A stretch of 64,000 nucleotides of DNA from Erythrobacter donghaensis (GCF_002155425.1 NZ_MUYG01000011.1:248001-312000); one strand, 5' to 3'. Positions 34,406-44,330 are shown, counted from the stretch's first letter. The notes: generated by a model from the letters alone, not told the origin. Numbers and translations are program-made.

Positions 34406-36609
34406 AGCGCAGCCCCCACGGTGATCGACACGCCCGTCTGCCAGCGGCCACCATAGGCAGGCGTGACCGCCGACACCTCCAGCCCCAGATCGAGCGCCCC
34501 CAGCGGAAGCGCGTAGCCTGCGATCATCGTGCCGCGCAGCTTGTGCCGCTCAAGACCGGACGGCATGGCGAAACGCTCCATTCCCGGAATCTCTGACGCC
34601 CCGGAGACGACCACCGGATCGCTTTCCAGATCGGTCTCGCCGCCCAGCTCGAACCACAGCGTGCCCTGGCCGAGCGGTTGCGCCGCGCCGAAGGTCGCCT
34701 GAGCAATGGTGCGATCGATCGACAGCGCATCGTAGCTGGCAGGGTAATCGCCGCCGGTTTCGGCATAGGCGCGGCGTTTGGTGGTTGCGCGGGCGACGGC
34801 GATCCGGGCCGTCAGCGGCGTTTCGCCGAACGCTTCGAACCCCAGCCGGGCTTCCGCGCCATAGGCTTTGCCGGTCTGGCGCGCCGTGCCAGTCAGCGGT
34901 TGGACATTCTCGAAGCCCGCGCCGCGGGTCAGCTCCAGCCGGTTGGTCGAACGGGCAAACCAGAGCCTGCCGCCGATCCCGGACTCCCAGCGCGATGCTG
35001 CGCCGAGATCCGCCGAGACCGACCAGGCGCGCTGCGTGCGCTCCGATTGCCGGTCGCCGCGCACGCCGGAGTCCGCCTCGCCCCAAGCTGCGCCAAGCGC
35101 CAGACCCTCGAACAGGCGTACCGCGCCGTGCAGGCTGATCGCACCGGCGGAACGGCGTCCGATGCCGGTGCCTTGATCGGCGGCAGTCCGCAGGCCAAAG
35201 CCCCGTGCCGTCAGACAGAACCCGGCCTCGCCCGGGGTGCAGGTGCGCGCGCCGATCTGGCGGGTCAGCAGTTGCTGTTGCTCCGCCACGATCTCCGCCT
35301 CGTCCGCCTGCCGCGCGAAGGACGCAATCAGATTGCTGAAATCCTGCATCTGCGTGCGATAGATGAACGGGCGCCGCTCGAAGACGGCGTTTTCGGCCCA
35401 GCCGACGATCGTGGTGCCATCGGTGCTGACGTCGGTCGCGTAGGATGAGTGGCCTCCCAGCGTGCCGAGGTTTTCGATCACCCCGTCCTCCCAGCGGAAG
35501 GCGACACCGTTGAAGTTGCCTTCGAGCGTCACGGGAGCTCTGGCGACACCGACGATCACGCGCCCGTCGCCACTGACCGCGCGGGGAATGGTATAGGCGC
35601 CGCGCGCGTTATCCGTGGGCAGGTAACCGATTTCCTGCATCACCCCGTCGCGCCAGACAAAGCCCTGTGCCGGCGTATCAACGGCGGGATTGGTGTGCTC
35701 GCTGCGGCCGATGATCGTCGAACCATCGGCGCTGATCGCCTCGACGAAGGTCTGCGCACCGCCGAGCGTGCCGAGATCGGTCATTATCCCGTCGCGCCAG
35801 ACAAAGCCGCGATTGGGAAGCGGCAGATTGAAGGAATAGAGTCGCCCGGCAATCACGCTGCCATCGGCGCTGACCAGAAATGCTTCGGAAAGGTCATGGT
35901 TTCCGACGGACCCGAGGTCTTCGACACTTGTCCCCACCCACCGGACAGCGGAGACGGAGCTGTCGGTGGCAGAAAATCCGACGGTGACCCGTCCATCGGC
36001 GCTGATTGCAGAGCCGCCCGAGGACGTATCTCCCGATAGAGGATCGAGAATCTGCAAACCGTTGGCATCCAGCCGGAAGGCCCGAGCCAGAAAGCGGGCC
36101 TGCATATCCGGGATATCGAGCGAGGTGGAGCCGACCACGACATTGCCGTCCGCGCTCAAGCCGCGAGGAATGATCGCCTGATCGATATTGATGGTCGTTC
36201 CGTCTCGGAACCGGAACGGGACACCAAGGTTGCCATCGGTGCGATCCATGGCACCCAAAACGGTCGAACCATCGCCGCTCAGGAATATGGGCAGGCCCTG
36301 AACCGAGGGGCTCGTGACCAAGAAATCTTTGAGGAACCCATCCGCCGGGGTGATGTCCGTCAGAACGCCGTTGCGCCAGATTACCAGCCGCACCGATCCG
36401 CCCGGCTGCCGAATGAAGCCCATGACGGTGCTTCCATCATCGCTCACCTGAACGGCGACGCCAGTCCCAGCGCCGAATTCGCCCTCTCCCGGAGTTCCCA
36501 GATCGGTCATCTCCCCATCGGGAATGTCCTGCGCCAGTGCCGGGCAGGCCGCTGATGCTGCGAGACAAGCCATTATGATCGCGAGATTCCCGGTTTGCCT
36601 TTGCTGCAT
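34402..36609 (-). CDS. HAF-repeat protein with autotransporter beta-barrel
   Basis: From the ATG at 36609 (preceded by GGGGGTGAAG) the protein is 735 residues with a signal peptide ending PALAQ. Eight repeats of the type xxxSxDGSTVxGxxxx (for example AISADGSTIIGRSEH, DVSTDGTTIVGWAEN) and two exact DLGTLGG/NLGTLGG units give a HAF-type beta-propeller-like passenger. The last ~270 residues alternate as amphipathic strands ending in VSITVGAAL, fitting an autotransporter barrel. It is divergent from the OmpA-family gene and coupled to the small secreted protein downstream. Likely a surface-exposed or outer membrane protein; ligand unknown. Confidence 0.82.
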   Translation of the reverse strand: MQQRQTGNLAIIMACLAASAACPALAQDIPDGEMTDLGTPGEGEFGAGTGVAVQVSDDGSTVMGFIRQPGGSVRLVIWRNGVLTDITPADGFLKDFLVTSPSVQGLPIFLSGDGSTVLGAMDRTDGNLGVPFRFRDGTTINIDQAIIPRGLSADGNVVVGSTSLDIPDMQARFLARAFRLDANGLQILDPLSGDTSSGGSAISADGRVTVGFSATDSSVSAVRWVGTSVEDLGSVGNHDLSEAFLVSADGSVIAGRLYSFNLPLPNRGFVWRDGIMTDLGTLGGAQTFVEAISADGSTIIGRSEHTNPAVDTPAQGFVWRDGVMQEIGYLPTDNARGAYTIPRAVSGDGRVIVGVARAPVTLEGNFNGVAFRWEDGVIENLGTLGGHSSYATDVSTDGTTIVGWAENAVFERRPFIYRTQMQDFSNLIASFARQADEAEIVAEQQQLLTRQIGARTCTPGEAGFCLTARGFGLRTAADQGTGIGRRSAGAISLHGAVRLFEGLALGAAWGEADSGVRGDRQSERTQRAWSVSADLGAASRWESGIGGRLWFARSTNRLELTRGAGFENVQPLTGTARQTGKAYGAEARLGFEAFGETPLTARIAVARATTKRRAYAETGGDYPASYDALSIDRTIAQATFGAAQPLGQGTLWFELGGETDLESDPVVVSGASEIPGMERFAMPSGLERHKLRGTMIAGYALPLGALDLGLEVSAVTPAYGGRWQTGVSITVGAAL

Positions 36610-36756
36610 CTTCACCCCCCGAATTGCGGCTGCATATTCCCACAACGCAATTCGCCTCGGCTTTCCGCCACGTAATCGTCTTGGCGGGATTTCCGCGGAA
36701 TTCGCGTTTGCCTTCGCAGAGGAGCCGGCGGGGCTGTCGGTGCAGAGGAGGCATAT

Positions 36757-37860
36757 ATGATCTGGAAGTCACCCATGCGACGCGCGCTCGCAGCCGCGGC
36801 GCTCATAGCGACCCTGACGGCGGGACCTGCCGCGACCGAGGCGTCGGCCCAAGGCCTGCTGGGTCGCATCAAGCGGGGCGTGGAAAGGGCAGTCACATCC
36901 GAGGTGGAAGACAAGGTCGAAGAAGAAGTCCGCTCCACGACCCGTTGCGCGCTTGGCGACAAACGCTGCATCCGTGCGGAGCGCAAGGCACAGGTTGCCG
37001 CAAAAGCGGCCGGGAGCGAAGCAGCCGCGCCGGGCGGGCCGTCGACCCTGATCGAACCCTATCCCGGTTCCACCCTCAATACCCGCGATTACGAGGACTA
37101 CACCGAATACAACCGGATCATCGGCATGAACCGCAGTCGCAGGGCAGAGGTCCAGGTTCTTGAAGGCGCGCTGACCAAGCTGCTCTATGATAATCCCAAG
37201 GGTCGGTCGACGCTCGAACTGATCCGCAATTATCGCTCGGCGCTCGAAGCGCGCGGCTTTCAGGTCGATTACGAGATCGCGAACGCGCGCGAGTGGATCC
37301 TCAACGTGCGCGATACCAACGGGATGACGGTCTACGGCACCGACGTGCGTTATTTCACTGGACGGCTGCGGTATCAGGAAGGGACGGCCTACGTCTCGAT
37401 CCTGGTCTACCGCGAGGGCAACGGCTTCGGACGAACCAACATCCATGTGCTGCAGACCAAAGAGATGGATGCCGACATGGTCGGCGTCGACCCCTCGGCG
37501 ATGGCGGCTGAACTCGACCGCACTGGCGAGGTCAACCTCAAGGGCGTGTTCTTCGACACGGGCCGCTACACCCTGCGCCCTGAATCAGACGCCGAGCTGG
37601 ATGTGGTTGTCGCGCTGATGGTCGCGCAGCCGCAGCTGACCATGCAGGTTGTCGGCCATACCGACAGCACCGGCAGCGTCTCGGGCAATCTTACCCTGTC
37701 CGCCCAGCGCGCCAATGCCGTCGTCGACGCCTTGATCGAGCGCGGCGTGGATGGCTCGCGCTTGAGCGCGATCGGGATGGGCAGCAACCAGCCGATCGCC
37801 AGCAACGCCACCGAAGCCGGCCGCGCGCAGAACCGGCGGGTTATGCTGGTCAGAAACTGA
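36757..37860 (+). CDS. OmpA-family outer membrane protein
   Basis: The 367-residue protein has a signal peptide (cleavage near ASAQG), a charged helical stretch, a central beta-rich domain (about residues 100-230) and a C-terminal OmpA peptidoglycan-binding domain. That domain opens NLKGVFFDTGRYTLRPES, carries VVGHTDSTGS and LSAQRANAV, and ends NRRVMLV. It likely anchors the outer membrane to the cell wall. A strong ribosome site (GAGGAGG, 6 bases before ATG) is present. It is divergent from the HAF-repeat autotransporter across 147 bases, suggesting shared control. Confidence 0.88.
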   Translation: MIWKSPMRRALAAAALIATLTAGPAATEASAQGLLGRIKRGVERAVTSEVEDKVEEEVRSTTRCALGDKRCIRAERKAQVAAKAAGSEAAAPGGPSTLIEPYPGSTLNTRDYEDYTEYNRIIGMNRSRRAEVQVLEGALTKLLYDNPKGRSTLELIRNYRSALEARGFQVDYEIANAREWILNVRDTNGMTVYGTDVRYFTGRLRYQEGTAYVSILVYREGNGFGRTNIHVLQTKEMDADMVGVDPSAMAAELDRTGEVNLKGVFFDTGRYTLRPESDAELDVVVALMVAQPQLTMQVVGHTDSTGSVSGNLTLSAQRANAVVDALIERGVDGSRLSAIGMGSNQPIASNATEAGRAQNRRVMLVRN

Positions 37861-38408
37861 TCTTTATCCAACGAACGAATTCATTATCAACGAAAGATAA
37901 CGAGGATTTTGACGATCAGCGCCAATGGACTGGCGCAGTCTTAAGTCTTTATGGCCGTAATCACATCAATATTTTTGGAGTATTAAATGTATTATGTTGC
38001 GCTAGACTTATCCGAGTTTGCCCTTTGTTATTCAATATTGATTGCATAAGCAGTAGAAATCATCGGATGGAGAGGGGGAATTATCTGCGGGATCGGTTTC
38101 CTTTGCCGACAGCATCTTGCACGTGTGTCAGCTTGGGCAGCGGGGGGAGTCCCCCGCAAACTTTCGGAGGAACCGCCCCATTACCGGCAATTTCCAGACG
38201 GCTGCGTATTGTCATATGAAGCTCCAGAACGCGCCAAACGGACAGCTGATTGAGCCAATCGGAGGCTGAAATCGAAGAGAGAGCCCCATCCAATGCCTGA
38301 CCGGATTGAGTTAAGAGCGCTCCTTGGTTCACTGTCAAATGTCCCTGAATTCAAAATTGATAGACAATTGTCTCTTTTTGTCCTAGGGGTGGCGACAGGA
38401 GAAAGCCA
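37861..38408. other. Lower-GC spacer at the left edge of the tRNA-Val island
   Basis: The first ~200 bases are clearly AT-richer than the surroundings. No convincing gene was found on either strand. A perfect 7-bp hairpin (GCGGGGG/CCCCCGC, 38140-38157, loop GAGT) is followed by ACTTTCGGAGGAACC and could be a small RNA or terminator remnant. The toxin-antitoxin operator lies near the right end. Confidence 0.45.
38362..38373. promoter_or_regulatory. Perfect 12-bp palindrome, putative antitoxin operator
   Basis: AGACAATTGTCT is an exact palindrome ending 35 bases before the antitoxin ATG, where toxin-antitoxin pairs of this kind autoregulate. Binding by the adjacent Xre-like protein is inferred. 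Confidence 0.5.
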
Positions 38409-38822
38409 ATGCTGACCCTTGTTGAACGCCCGAATGTCGCTGCCCCGCCAAATGGCGGCTATTCCCCGCCGCAAGTGGAGGCGATGCAGCGCGCCATTAT
38501 CCAGCTGTTCGATCGCTGGGGCGTGTCTGATGCCCAGGCTGCAATCCTGATGGGCGGCATCTCCACCAAGACTTTCCGGCGCTGGAAGGGCGGCCAATAT
38601 GGCAACCCTGGCCGCGATCTGGCGGACCGCATGTCGTTGCTGCTGGGTATCCACAAGGCACTGCGCATCATCTACAGCGATGCGGTACGCGGTTATCGCT
38701 GGATCAGTGCGCCCAATGATCTGTTCGATGGTCAGAGCGCGCTCGACATCATGATGCGCGGCGGGATCGAGGATATTCGCCGGATCAGGACCTATCTGGA
38801 TTCGGTGCGGGGCGGCTGGTGA
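38409..38822 (+). CDS. Antitoxin of a RES-Xre toxin-antitoxin pair (MbcA/ParS/Xre type)
   Basis: The 137-residue protein has an N-terminal Xre-like helix-turn-helix (DAQAAILMGGISTKTFRRWKGG). The C-terminal half (LLGIHKALRIIYSD and WISAPNDLFDGQSALDIMMRGG) matches the MbcA/ParS toxin-binding domain (DUF2384 family), whose C-terminus normally inserts into the toxin active site. AGGAG stands 7 bases before the ATG. The stop overlaps the toxin GTG start by three bases, giving the antitoxin-first order of these modules. Confidence 0.87.
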   Translation: MLTLVERPNVAAPPNGGYSPPQVEAMQRAIIQLFDRWGVSDAQAAILMGGISTKTFRRWKGGQYGNPGRDLADRMSLLLGIHKALRIIYSDAVRGYRWISAPNDLFDGQSALDIMMRGGIEDIRRIRTYLDSVRGGW

Positions 38823-39520
38823 CATTCCCCCTGGTCCAGCTCCAGTGGGAGAGGACGCACCGTTTGATCCTGTCTCAATATCCGCCAATATCGCTGTTCG
38901 AAGACATTGCAGATCCGAGGGATTGGGAGCTGCTGGCCGAGGCCGAGGCGGTGACCAATCCCCGGATTTACGAAGAGATCGGCAATCTCGCTCTCGTGCC
39001 TGTCGAACGGCGGGTGGGTGGGCCGGGGGCAAGCTGCGTCATGGCCTCGTTCACGCATGTGACGACTGATCGTCCGTCGCGCTTCTCCGATGGCACCTAT
39101 GGTGCTTATTATGCCGCCGAGAGCGTGGAAACGGCCATCCACGAGCACGCCTTCCATATGGCGAGGCATTATGCTCGCACTCCAGAAGAACCCGGCTGGA
39201 TCAGTCAGGTGCGCGAGCTGGTTGGAGCGATTGATCGCCAGCTCACCGACATACGTACTGGCGACAATTTCGCTCTGCTCAATCCAGACAGCTATGTTGA
39301 ACCTCAGAGCTTCGCGAGAGCGGAAAGAGAGTCAGGGCGTAATGGAATTGTCTACCCGTCGGTTAGGCGCGCTGGGGGTGAATGCTTCGCAGCATTCTGG
39401 CCAGATGTGGTGAAAATCCCGGTCCAAGGGGATCACTACGCCTATCACTGGAATGGCGAGACGATCGATTACGTCAAACGCCAGTCTGGCGAAGAAGCCG
39501 TCTTCGAATTGCGGTTCTAG
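38819..39520 (+). CDS. RES-domain toxin (NAD+ phosphorylase/glycohydrolase type)
   Basis: The 233-residue protein carries the RES fold landmarks: RFSDGTYGAYYAAESVETAI, with the Tyr and Glu of the active-site region, and a downstream Arg-Gly-Glu-Cys segment before AAFWPDVV. RES toxins such as MbcT degrade NAD+. It begins at GTG 38819 inside the antitoxin stop (GTGA). It is followed four bases later by an hsdR remnant. Whether the toxin is active cannot be told from sequence; no disabling lesion is visible. Confidence 0.86.
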   Translation: MTFPLVQLQWERTHRLILSQYPPISLFEDIADPRDWELLAEAEAVTNPRIYEEIGNLALVPVERRVGGPGASCVMASFTHVTTDRPSRFSDGTYGAYYAAESVETAIHEHAFHMARHYARTPEEPGWISQVRELVGAIDRQLTDIRTGDNFALLNPDSYVEPQSFARAERESGRNGIVYPSVRRAGGECFAAFWPDVVKIPVQGDHYAYHWNGETIDYVKRQSGEEAVFELRF

Positions 39521-39523
39521 CGT

Positions 39524-39718
39524 ATGAGCCAATCAGAAGCGCAGCTTGAAGAAGGCCTCGTCCAGCGGCTGACTGGGCTGGGCTATACGCGCGTCTCGTT
39601 CTCCAGCAGCAACGAGCTGATCGCCAATCTGAAGCGGCAGTTGGAAAAGCACAATCAGGTGATGCTGAGCCTGATTGAGACATTCGACAGCAACCGAAGC
39701 GGAAATTTGAGTCTCTAG
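39524..39718 (+). pseudogene. N-terminal remnant of a type I restriction subunit (hsdR fragment)
   Basis: The 64-residue frame opens MSQSEAQLEEGLVQRLTGLGYTRV and continues ANLKRQLEKHNQV. Both match my memory of the first ~50 residues of HsdR, where an LxQLxxLGY helix precedes an ANLxxQLExHN helix. The following residues no longer fit HsdR, and the frame stops at 39718, so the gene lost more than 90% of its usual ~1000 codons. It could alternatively be a small third protein co-transcribed with the toxin, four bases downstream. Confidence 0.55.
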
Positions 39719-39784
39719 CTCACACCGCGTTTTTCATGTCTTTTCATGGAAACTGGCACCATCTTTCCCAAATCATTGAAAAGA

Positions 39785-39859
39785 TGGTGGGCGCGACAGG
39801 GATTGAACCTGTGACCCCACCCGTGTGAAGGGTGTGCTCTACCGCTGAGCTACGCGCCC
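39785..39859 (-). tRNA. tRNA-Val (anticodon CAC), CCA encoded
   Basis: Read on the minus strand the gene starts GGGCGCG at 39859 and closes with CGCGCCC, discriminator A and an encoded CCA at 39785-39787. The anticodon arm CACCC-TTCACAC-GGGTG gives a seven-base loop with CAC at the anticodon. The T arm GGTTCAATCC is present. Its 3' end faces the toxin-antitoxin/hsdR island, the side where an integrating element would insert. Confidence 0.95.
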
Positions 39860-39963
39860 GTCCCTTGGGCCATCTGGCCCGGACAGGGGCGCGCCTTTAA
39901 TGGGGGTGCGCCCGCTTGGCAAGCGCTGCGGCACGATCGGGCGCGATTTTGTATGCGCAGGCC

Positions 39964-41862
39964 TCACGGGCCGGCGAGCCACCCCAGTAGCGCGAGCATG
40001 CCCTCGGGCTGGCGCGCAACCTGCGGCCGAGCCTTGGGCGCAGGTGCGGGTAGGGCAGGGCATTCGAGGCAGAAGGCCTGAATGCCGCGCGTTCCCAGCA
40101 ATCGCTCCGCATCGCCGGCGATCCGCGCGCCCAGGTCGGCGCTGCGATTGGCGGCAAGAGCGAACAGATCGCCGCTATGCGCCGCTGCCGGGGTGCGCGA
40201 TGACACCAGCTGGCGGATCAGCGAATCATAACGCTCCGCGCTCTCGCCGAGATAGACCGCGTGCCATTCGCCCTGCTTGGCCCCGGCCTTGCCCGCGACC
40301 CAGGCAAGCGCCTCTGCCATTCCGCCGAATTCGTCGACCAGCCCGAGCTGGCGCGCGGTGCCGCCGTCCCACACCCGCCCTTGCGCGATTGCATCGAGCT
40401 TGTCGGTCGGGATCTTGCGCGTTGTGCTGACCAGCGTGGTGAAGTCCTTGTAGGTGCCGCTGATCGAGGTCTGGAGCAGGCTCTCCATCGCCGGGGTGAA
40501 GCCGCCGACAAAATCGGGCTGTCCCGACAAGGGCGTGGTGCGATAGCCATCGGCGGTCACCCCGAGCCTTGCTGCGGCGGCCTCGAAGGTCGGCACCACG
40601 GCATAGACGCCGATCGATCCGGTGATCGTTTCGGGCTGCGCGAAGATTCGCTCGCCTGACATCGCCACCCAGTAGCCGCCGCTCGCCGCGACATTGGCGA
40701 AGGACACCGCGACGGGGATCTTGCGGTCGCGGAAACGCTGGATTGCGCGGCGGATTTCCTCCGAAGCGGTGACCGATCCGCCGGGCGAATCGATGCGCAC
40801 CACAAGGCCCGCCAGATCATCGTCGAGCGCTTCGTCGAGCAGCCCGGCGATGCGGCTGCTGCCCGCCACGCCCGGTCCGGCATCACCGTCGACGATTTCG
40901 CCCGCGATCGTGACCACCCCGATCGTCTTGCCCGATTTGCGTGTGCCCTGATCGGCGAGATAGGCCGAAAGCTCGCTCGAGGCGAAGGCGCCGGGGGCCT
41001 TGCTCCACGGGTCCGCGCCCGCCAATTCGGCCACGCGCGCGCCGAACTGCGCCCGGTCGCCCAGCTTGTCGACCAGCCCTGCCGCGACCGCTGCCTGCGC
41101 CATGTCGCCGCCCGAGCTTTCGATCCAGGCGACCGGATCGCCCGTCACCCGCGCCAGCGCCAGCTTGGGCCGCGCCTTGGTGACATGCGCCTGCCATTCT
41201 TCCCACAGCGCGCCATAGAGCCCGCCGAGATTGGCGCGTGCCTCCTCAGACATGTCCGAGCGGGTAAAGGGTTCGACCGCCGATTTGAATTCGCCGACCC
41301 GGTACACCCGCGCATTGACGCTGAGCTTTTCGAGCAGCCCGGCATAATAAAGGCGGTTGCCACCCGGCCCGGCAATCACCGCCACGCCTTGCGGGTCAAG
41401 CCACACTTCGCTGGCATGGGCCGCCAGCAGCATGTGATCATCGGCATAGCCCATGGCATAGGTGAGCACCGGCTTCTTGGCCTTGCGCACCCGCTCCATC
41501 GCTTCGCCGATTTCGGTGAGGTGCACCTGACCGCCGCCGAGGAAGGTGGTCATATCGATCACCACCGCCTTGATCCGCGTATCGGTAGCCGCAGCATCGA
41601 GCGCGCGGACGATGTCGCGAGCGCGGTATTCGGCGACCGGGGCGCTGCCGGAGATCAGCGCGGCAATCGGATCGGCGGCGGATTTCTCTTCAACCACCAC
41701 CCCGGCAAGGTCGATCAGCAACGCGCCGTCGCGCACCTGCCCGGGGTTGGGGCGGGCCGAGAGGATCGCGAACAGGCCGATGAAGAACAGCAGCATGAAT
41801 AGCAGCACAAGCCCGTCCTTGATCCCCACGAGGATCTTCCAAACCTTGCCTGCGAAACTCAT
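39964..41862 (-). CDS. sppA: Signal peptide peptidase SppA, long (67K) type
   Basis: From the ATG at 41862 (preceded by AAGGA) the protein is 632 residues, the size of the tandem-domain SppA that cleaves remnant signal peptides at the inner membrane. One N-terminal membrane segment ([19 protein letters not shown]) is followed by two S49 peptidase repeats. The second repeat has the nucleophile segment [11 protein letters not shown] and [15 protein letters not shown]; the Lys of the dyad should come from the first repeat. The upstream frame to 41913 was excluded. Confidence 0.9.
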   Translation of the reverse strand: MSFAGKVWKILVGIKDGLVLLFMLLFFIGLFAILSARPNPGQVRDGALLIDLAGVVVEEKSAADPIAALISGSAPVAEYRARDIVRALDAAATDTRIKAVVIDMTTFLGGGQVHLTEIGEAMERVRKAKKPVLTYAMGYADDHMLLAAHASEVWLDPQGVAVIAGPGGNRLYYAGLLEKLSVNARVYRVGEFKSAVEPFTRSDMSEEARANLGGLYGALWEEWQAHVTKARPKLALARVTGDPVAWIESSGGDMAQAAVAAGLVDKLGDRAQFGARVAELAGADPWSKAPGAFASSELSAYLADQGTRKSGKTIGVVTIAGEIVDGDAGPGVAGSSRIAGLLDEALDDDLAGLVVRIDSPGGSVTASEEIRRAIQRFRDRKIPVAVSFANVAASGGYWVAMSGERIFAQPETITGSIGVYAVVPTFEAAAARLGVTADGYRTTPLSGQPDFVGGFTPAMESLLQTSISGTYKDFTTLVSTTRKIPTDKLDAIAQGRVWDGGTARQLGLVDEFGGMAEALAWVAGKAGAKQGEWHAVYLGESAERYDSLIRQLVSSRTPAAAHSGDLFALAANRSADLGARIAGDAERLLGTRGIQAFCLECPALPAPAPKARPQVARQPEGMLALLGWLAGP

Positions 41863-41979
41863 TCGATCATCCTTTTGCGCTGTCGCTGCCGGTCTAGGGT
41901 CTTTGCCGCGCAACTTCTATCGGAAACCTTACGGGCGGGCTTGAGCGGCAGATGCGGGCGGGCTAGGGGCCTTGGCTTG

Positions 41980-42996
41980 ATGACAGCTGATGCCGCCTCC
42001 CCCGGATCGGGCCGCTTTCCCAGCGGACGGCTGGCGTTTCCGCACCGCGACCTCACCGGCATCGGCCAGCTCGAGCGGCACGAGATTCTCTACCTGCTCG
42101 ACCAGGCCGAGCAATGGGTCGCGCTCAACCGCCAGCGCACCAAGCATTCCGATCTGCTGGCGGGCCTTACCATCATCAACGCCTTCTTCGAGAACTCCAC
42201 CCGCACGCTGCTGAGCTTCGAGATCGCGGGCAAGCGGCTTGGGGCGGATGTGGTCAACATGCACGCCGCCACCTCAAGCGTGAAGAAGGGCGAGACGCTG
42301 ATCGACACTGCGATCACGCTCAATGCGATGCGCGCCGATGCGATCGTGATCCGGCACGGCTCTTCGGGCGCGACCGGGCTGATCGCGGACAAGGTCGATT
42401 GCCCGGTATTGAACGCCGGCGACGGGCAGCACGAACACCCCACCCAAGGCCTGCTCGATGCCCTGACCTTGCGCCATGCGCTCGCCGAGCGGGGCGAGGG
42501 GGCGGAGGACTTTACCGGACTCACTGTCACGATCTGCGGCGATATCCTGCACAGCCGCGTGGCGCGCTCGAACATCCTGTGCCTGACCGCGCTCGGCGCG
42601 AAGGTGCGCGTCTGCGCGCCCCCGGCGCTGATGCCCGCAGGGGTCGAGGCGATGGGGGTAGAGGTGTTCCACAACTTCGACGCCGCGCTCGCCGGGGCGG
42701 AAGTGGTGATGATGCTGCGCCTGCAATCCGAACGGATGAGCGGGCAGTTCATCCCTAGCCCGCGCGAATATCGCCATCTCTACGGGCTGACGGCGAAGCG
42801 GCTGGCGCTGGCGGCTCCGCACGCGCTGGTGATGCACCCCGGCCCGATGAACCGCGGCGTGGAGATCGACAGCGAGATTGCCGATCTGGCGGATCGCTCG
42901 CTGATCACCCGGCAGGTCGAGATGGGTGTCGCGATCCGCATGGCCTGCCTCGAAATCCTGACGCGCGGCGCGCGCGGGGTGGAGGGCTGGGCATGA
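41980..42996 (+). CDS. pyrB: Aspartate carbamoyltransferase catalytic subunit
   Basis: From the ATG at 41980 the protein is 338 residues, normal for PyrB. The carbamoyl-phosphate signature [13 protein letters not shown], the flexible loop [18 protein letters not shown] and the aspartate-binding MMLRLQSER segment are all present. It catalyses carbamoyl phosphate plus L-aspartate to carbamoyl aspartate in pyrimidine synthesis. Its stop overlaps the dihydroorotase-like gene by four bases; class A enzymes of Pseudomonas type need such a partner for assembly. No pyrI regulatory gene follows. Confidence 0.94.
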   Translation: MTADAASPGSGRFPSGRLAFPHRDLTGIGQLERHEILYLLDQAEQWVALNRQRTKHSDLLAGLTIINAFFENSTRTLLSFEIAGKRLGADVVNMHAATSSVKKGETLIDTAITLNAMRADAIVIRHGSSGATGLIADKVDCPVLNAGDGQHEHPTQGLLDALTLRHALAERGEGAEDFTGLTVTICGDILHSRVARSNILCLTALGAKVRVCAPPALMPAGVEAMGVEVFHNFDAALAGAEVVMMLRLQSERMSGQFIPSPREYRHLYGLTAKRLALAAPHALVMHPGPMNRGVEIDSEIADLADRSLITRQVEMGVAIRMACLEILTRGARGVEGWA

Positions 42997-44228
42997 AGCA
43001 GGCGCGGCCGCTCACCATCACCGATGCGCAGCTGGTGACGCCTGAGGGCGTGATCGCGGGGGCCTTGCGCTGCGTGGACGGCCTGATCGCCGCGCTGGGG
43101 CCGGATGTTGCCGCCGAGGATGGCGACGAGCGCCTCTCCGCCAAGGGAAAGCTGATCGCGCCGGGTCTGGTCGATCTCGGCGTCTTCGCGGTCGACAAGC
43201 CCGCGTTTCATTTCGGCGGGATCACCCGTGCGGCGCTGATGCCGGATCAATCCCCGCCGCTCGATCTGCCGAGCCGGGTGGGCTTCATCGCCAAGAGCGG
43301 CAAGCCCGATCTGTGGGTGCATCCGCTCGCCGCCGCAACGCGCGGGCTTGAGGGGCAGGAGTTGGCTGAACTGGCGCTGATGCGCGATGCGGGTGCAAAG
43401 GCGGTCGCCACCGGGCGGCGCTGGATCGCCGACAGCGGCGTGATGCTGCGGCTGCTGCAATATGCCGCGATGCTCGATCTGGTGGTCGTCACCCACGCCG
43501 AAGACGGCGGGCTGGTGGGCGAGGCATCGGCGACAGCGGGCGAAATCGCGACAAGGCTGGGCTTGCCTGCCGCACCCGCCGAGGCCGAGGCGCTCGCCAT
43601 CGCGCGTGACACCGCGCTGGCGGAGCTTGCAGGCGCGCGGCTGCATATCCGGCAGGTGACGACCGCGCGCGGCTTCGATCTGGTGCGCGAAGCCAAGGCG
43701 CGCGGTTTGCCGGTGACCTGCGGGATCACGCCTGCGCACTTCATGCTCTCCGACCTCGCCACCGCCGATTTCCGCACCTTCATGCGCCTCTCGCCCCCCC
43801 TGCGCTGCGAGGCCGACCGGCAGGCGGCGCTCGTCGCGATCGGCGATGGCACGGTGGACGTGATCGCCAGCGGTCACGATCCGCGCGGGCCGGAGGACAA
43901 GCGCCTGCCCTTCGCCGATGCCGCGCCGGGGATGGCAGGGGCCGAGACGCTGCTCGCCATGACGCTGGGGCTGGTGCGCGACGGGGTGATCGACACGCCC
44001 CGCGCCTTCGACCTTCTCGCCCGAAACCCCGCCCGTCTGCTGGGCGTTGCGGCAGGCGAACTGGCGACAGGACTGGAGGCCGACATCGCGTTGATCGACC
44101 CGGACGCGCCGTGGATCATCGACCGCCGCAAGATGGAGGCGACCGCCGACAACACCCCCTTCGACCGGCAGGGCACGCAGGGCCGGGTGCTGGGGCTGTG
44201 GAAGGGCGGGGTACGGCTCGCGCTCTGA
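42993..44228 (+). CDS. Catalytically degenerate dihydroorotase homologue (PyrC'/PyrX-like)
   Basis: The 411-residue protein keeps the dihydroorotase fold landmarks ([43 protein letters not shown]). It lacks key active-site residues: the zinc-binding HxH of PGLxDxHVHLRxP reads LGVFAV, the HVST histidine is replaced by Gln (HIRQVTT), and the catalytic Asp of ATDHAPH is Gly (ASGHDPRG). It is therefore probably non-catalytic, like the pseudo-dihydroorotase subunit of Pseudomonas ATCase. The four-base overlap with pyrB supports a structural role in the ATCase complex. A true dihydroorotase must lie elsewhere. Confidence 0.85.
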   Translation: MKQARPLTITDAQLVTPEGVIAGALRCVDGLIAALGPDVAAEDGDERLSAKGKLIAPGLVDLGVFAVDKPAFHFGGITRAALMPDQSPPLDLPSRVGFIAKSGKPDLWVHPLAAATRGLEGQELAELALMRDAGAKAVATGRRWIADSGVMLRLLQYAAMLDLVVVTHAEDGGLVGEASATAGEIATRLGLPAAPAEAEALAIARDTALAELAGARLHIRQVTTARGFDLVREAKARGLPVTCGITPAHFMLSDLATADFRTFMRLSPPLRCEADRQAALVAIGDGTVDVIASGHDPRGPEDKRLPFADAAPGMAGAETLLAMTLGLVRDGVIDTPRAFDLLARNPARLLGVAAGELATGLEADIALIDPDAPWIIDRRKMEATADNTPFDRQGTQGRVLGLWKGGVRLAL

Positions 44229-44267
44229 CGGGCGCGGCCGCGAATTCCCTCAATGACATAAAAACAA

Positions 44268-44295
44268 CTCCCGGACAGCGCAGGCTGTCCGGGAG
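44268..44295. terminator. Perfect 12-bp hairpin between convergent genes
   Basis: CTCCCGGACAGC and GCTGTCCGGGAG form a perfect stem around the loop GCAG. On the minus strand it is followed by TTGTTTTTATG, so it is a good intrinsic terminator for the SPOR-TPR operon; on the plus strand the T-run is weak. Confidence 0.85.
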
Positions 44296-44330
44296 CGAGG
44301 TTTGCTCATGCCCGCTAAGGGCGGAATAAT

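Noticed and set aside
37861..38408. attL-like duplicate of the tRNA-Val 3' end
   Set aside because: Scanned by eye for the tRNA end sequence; no copy long enough to be convincing was found.
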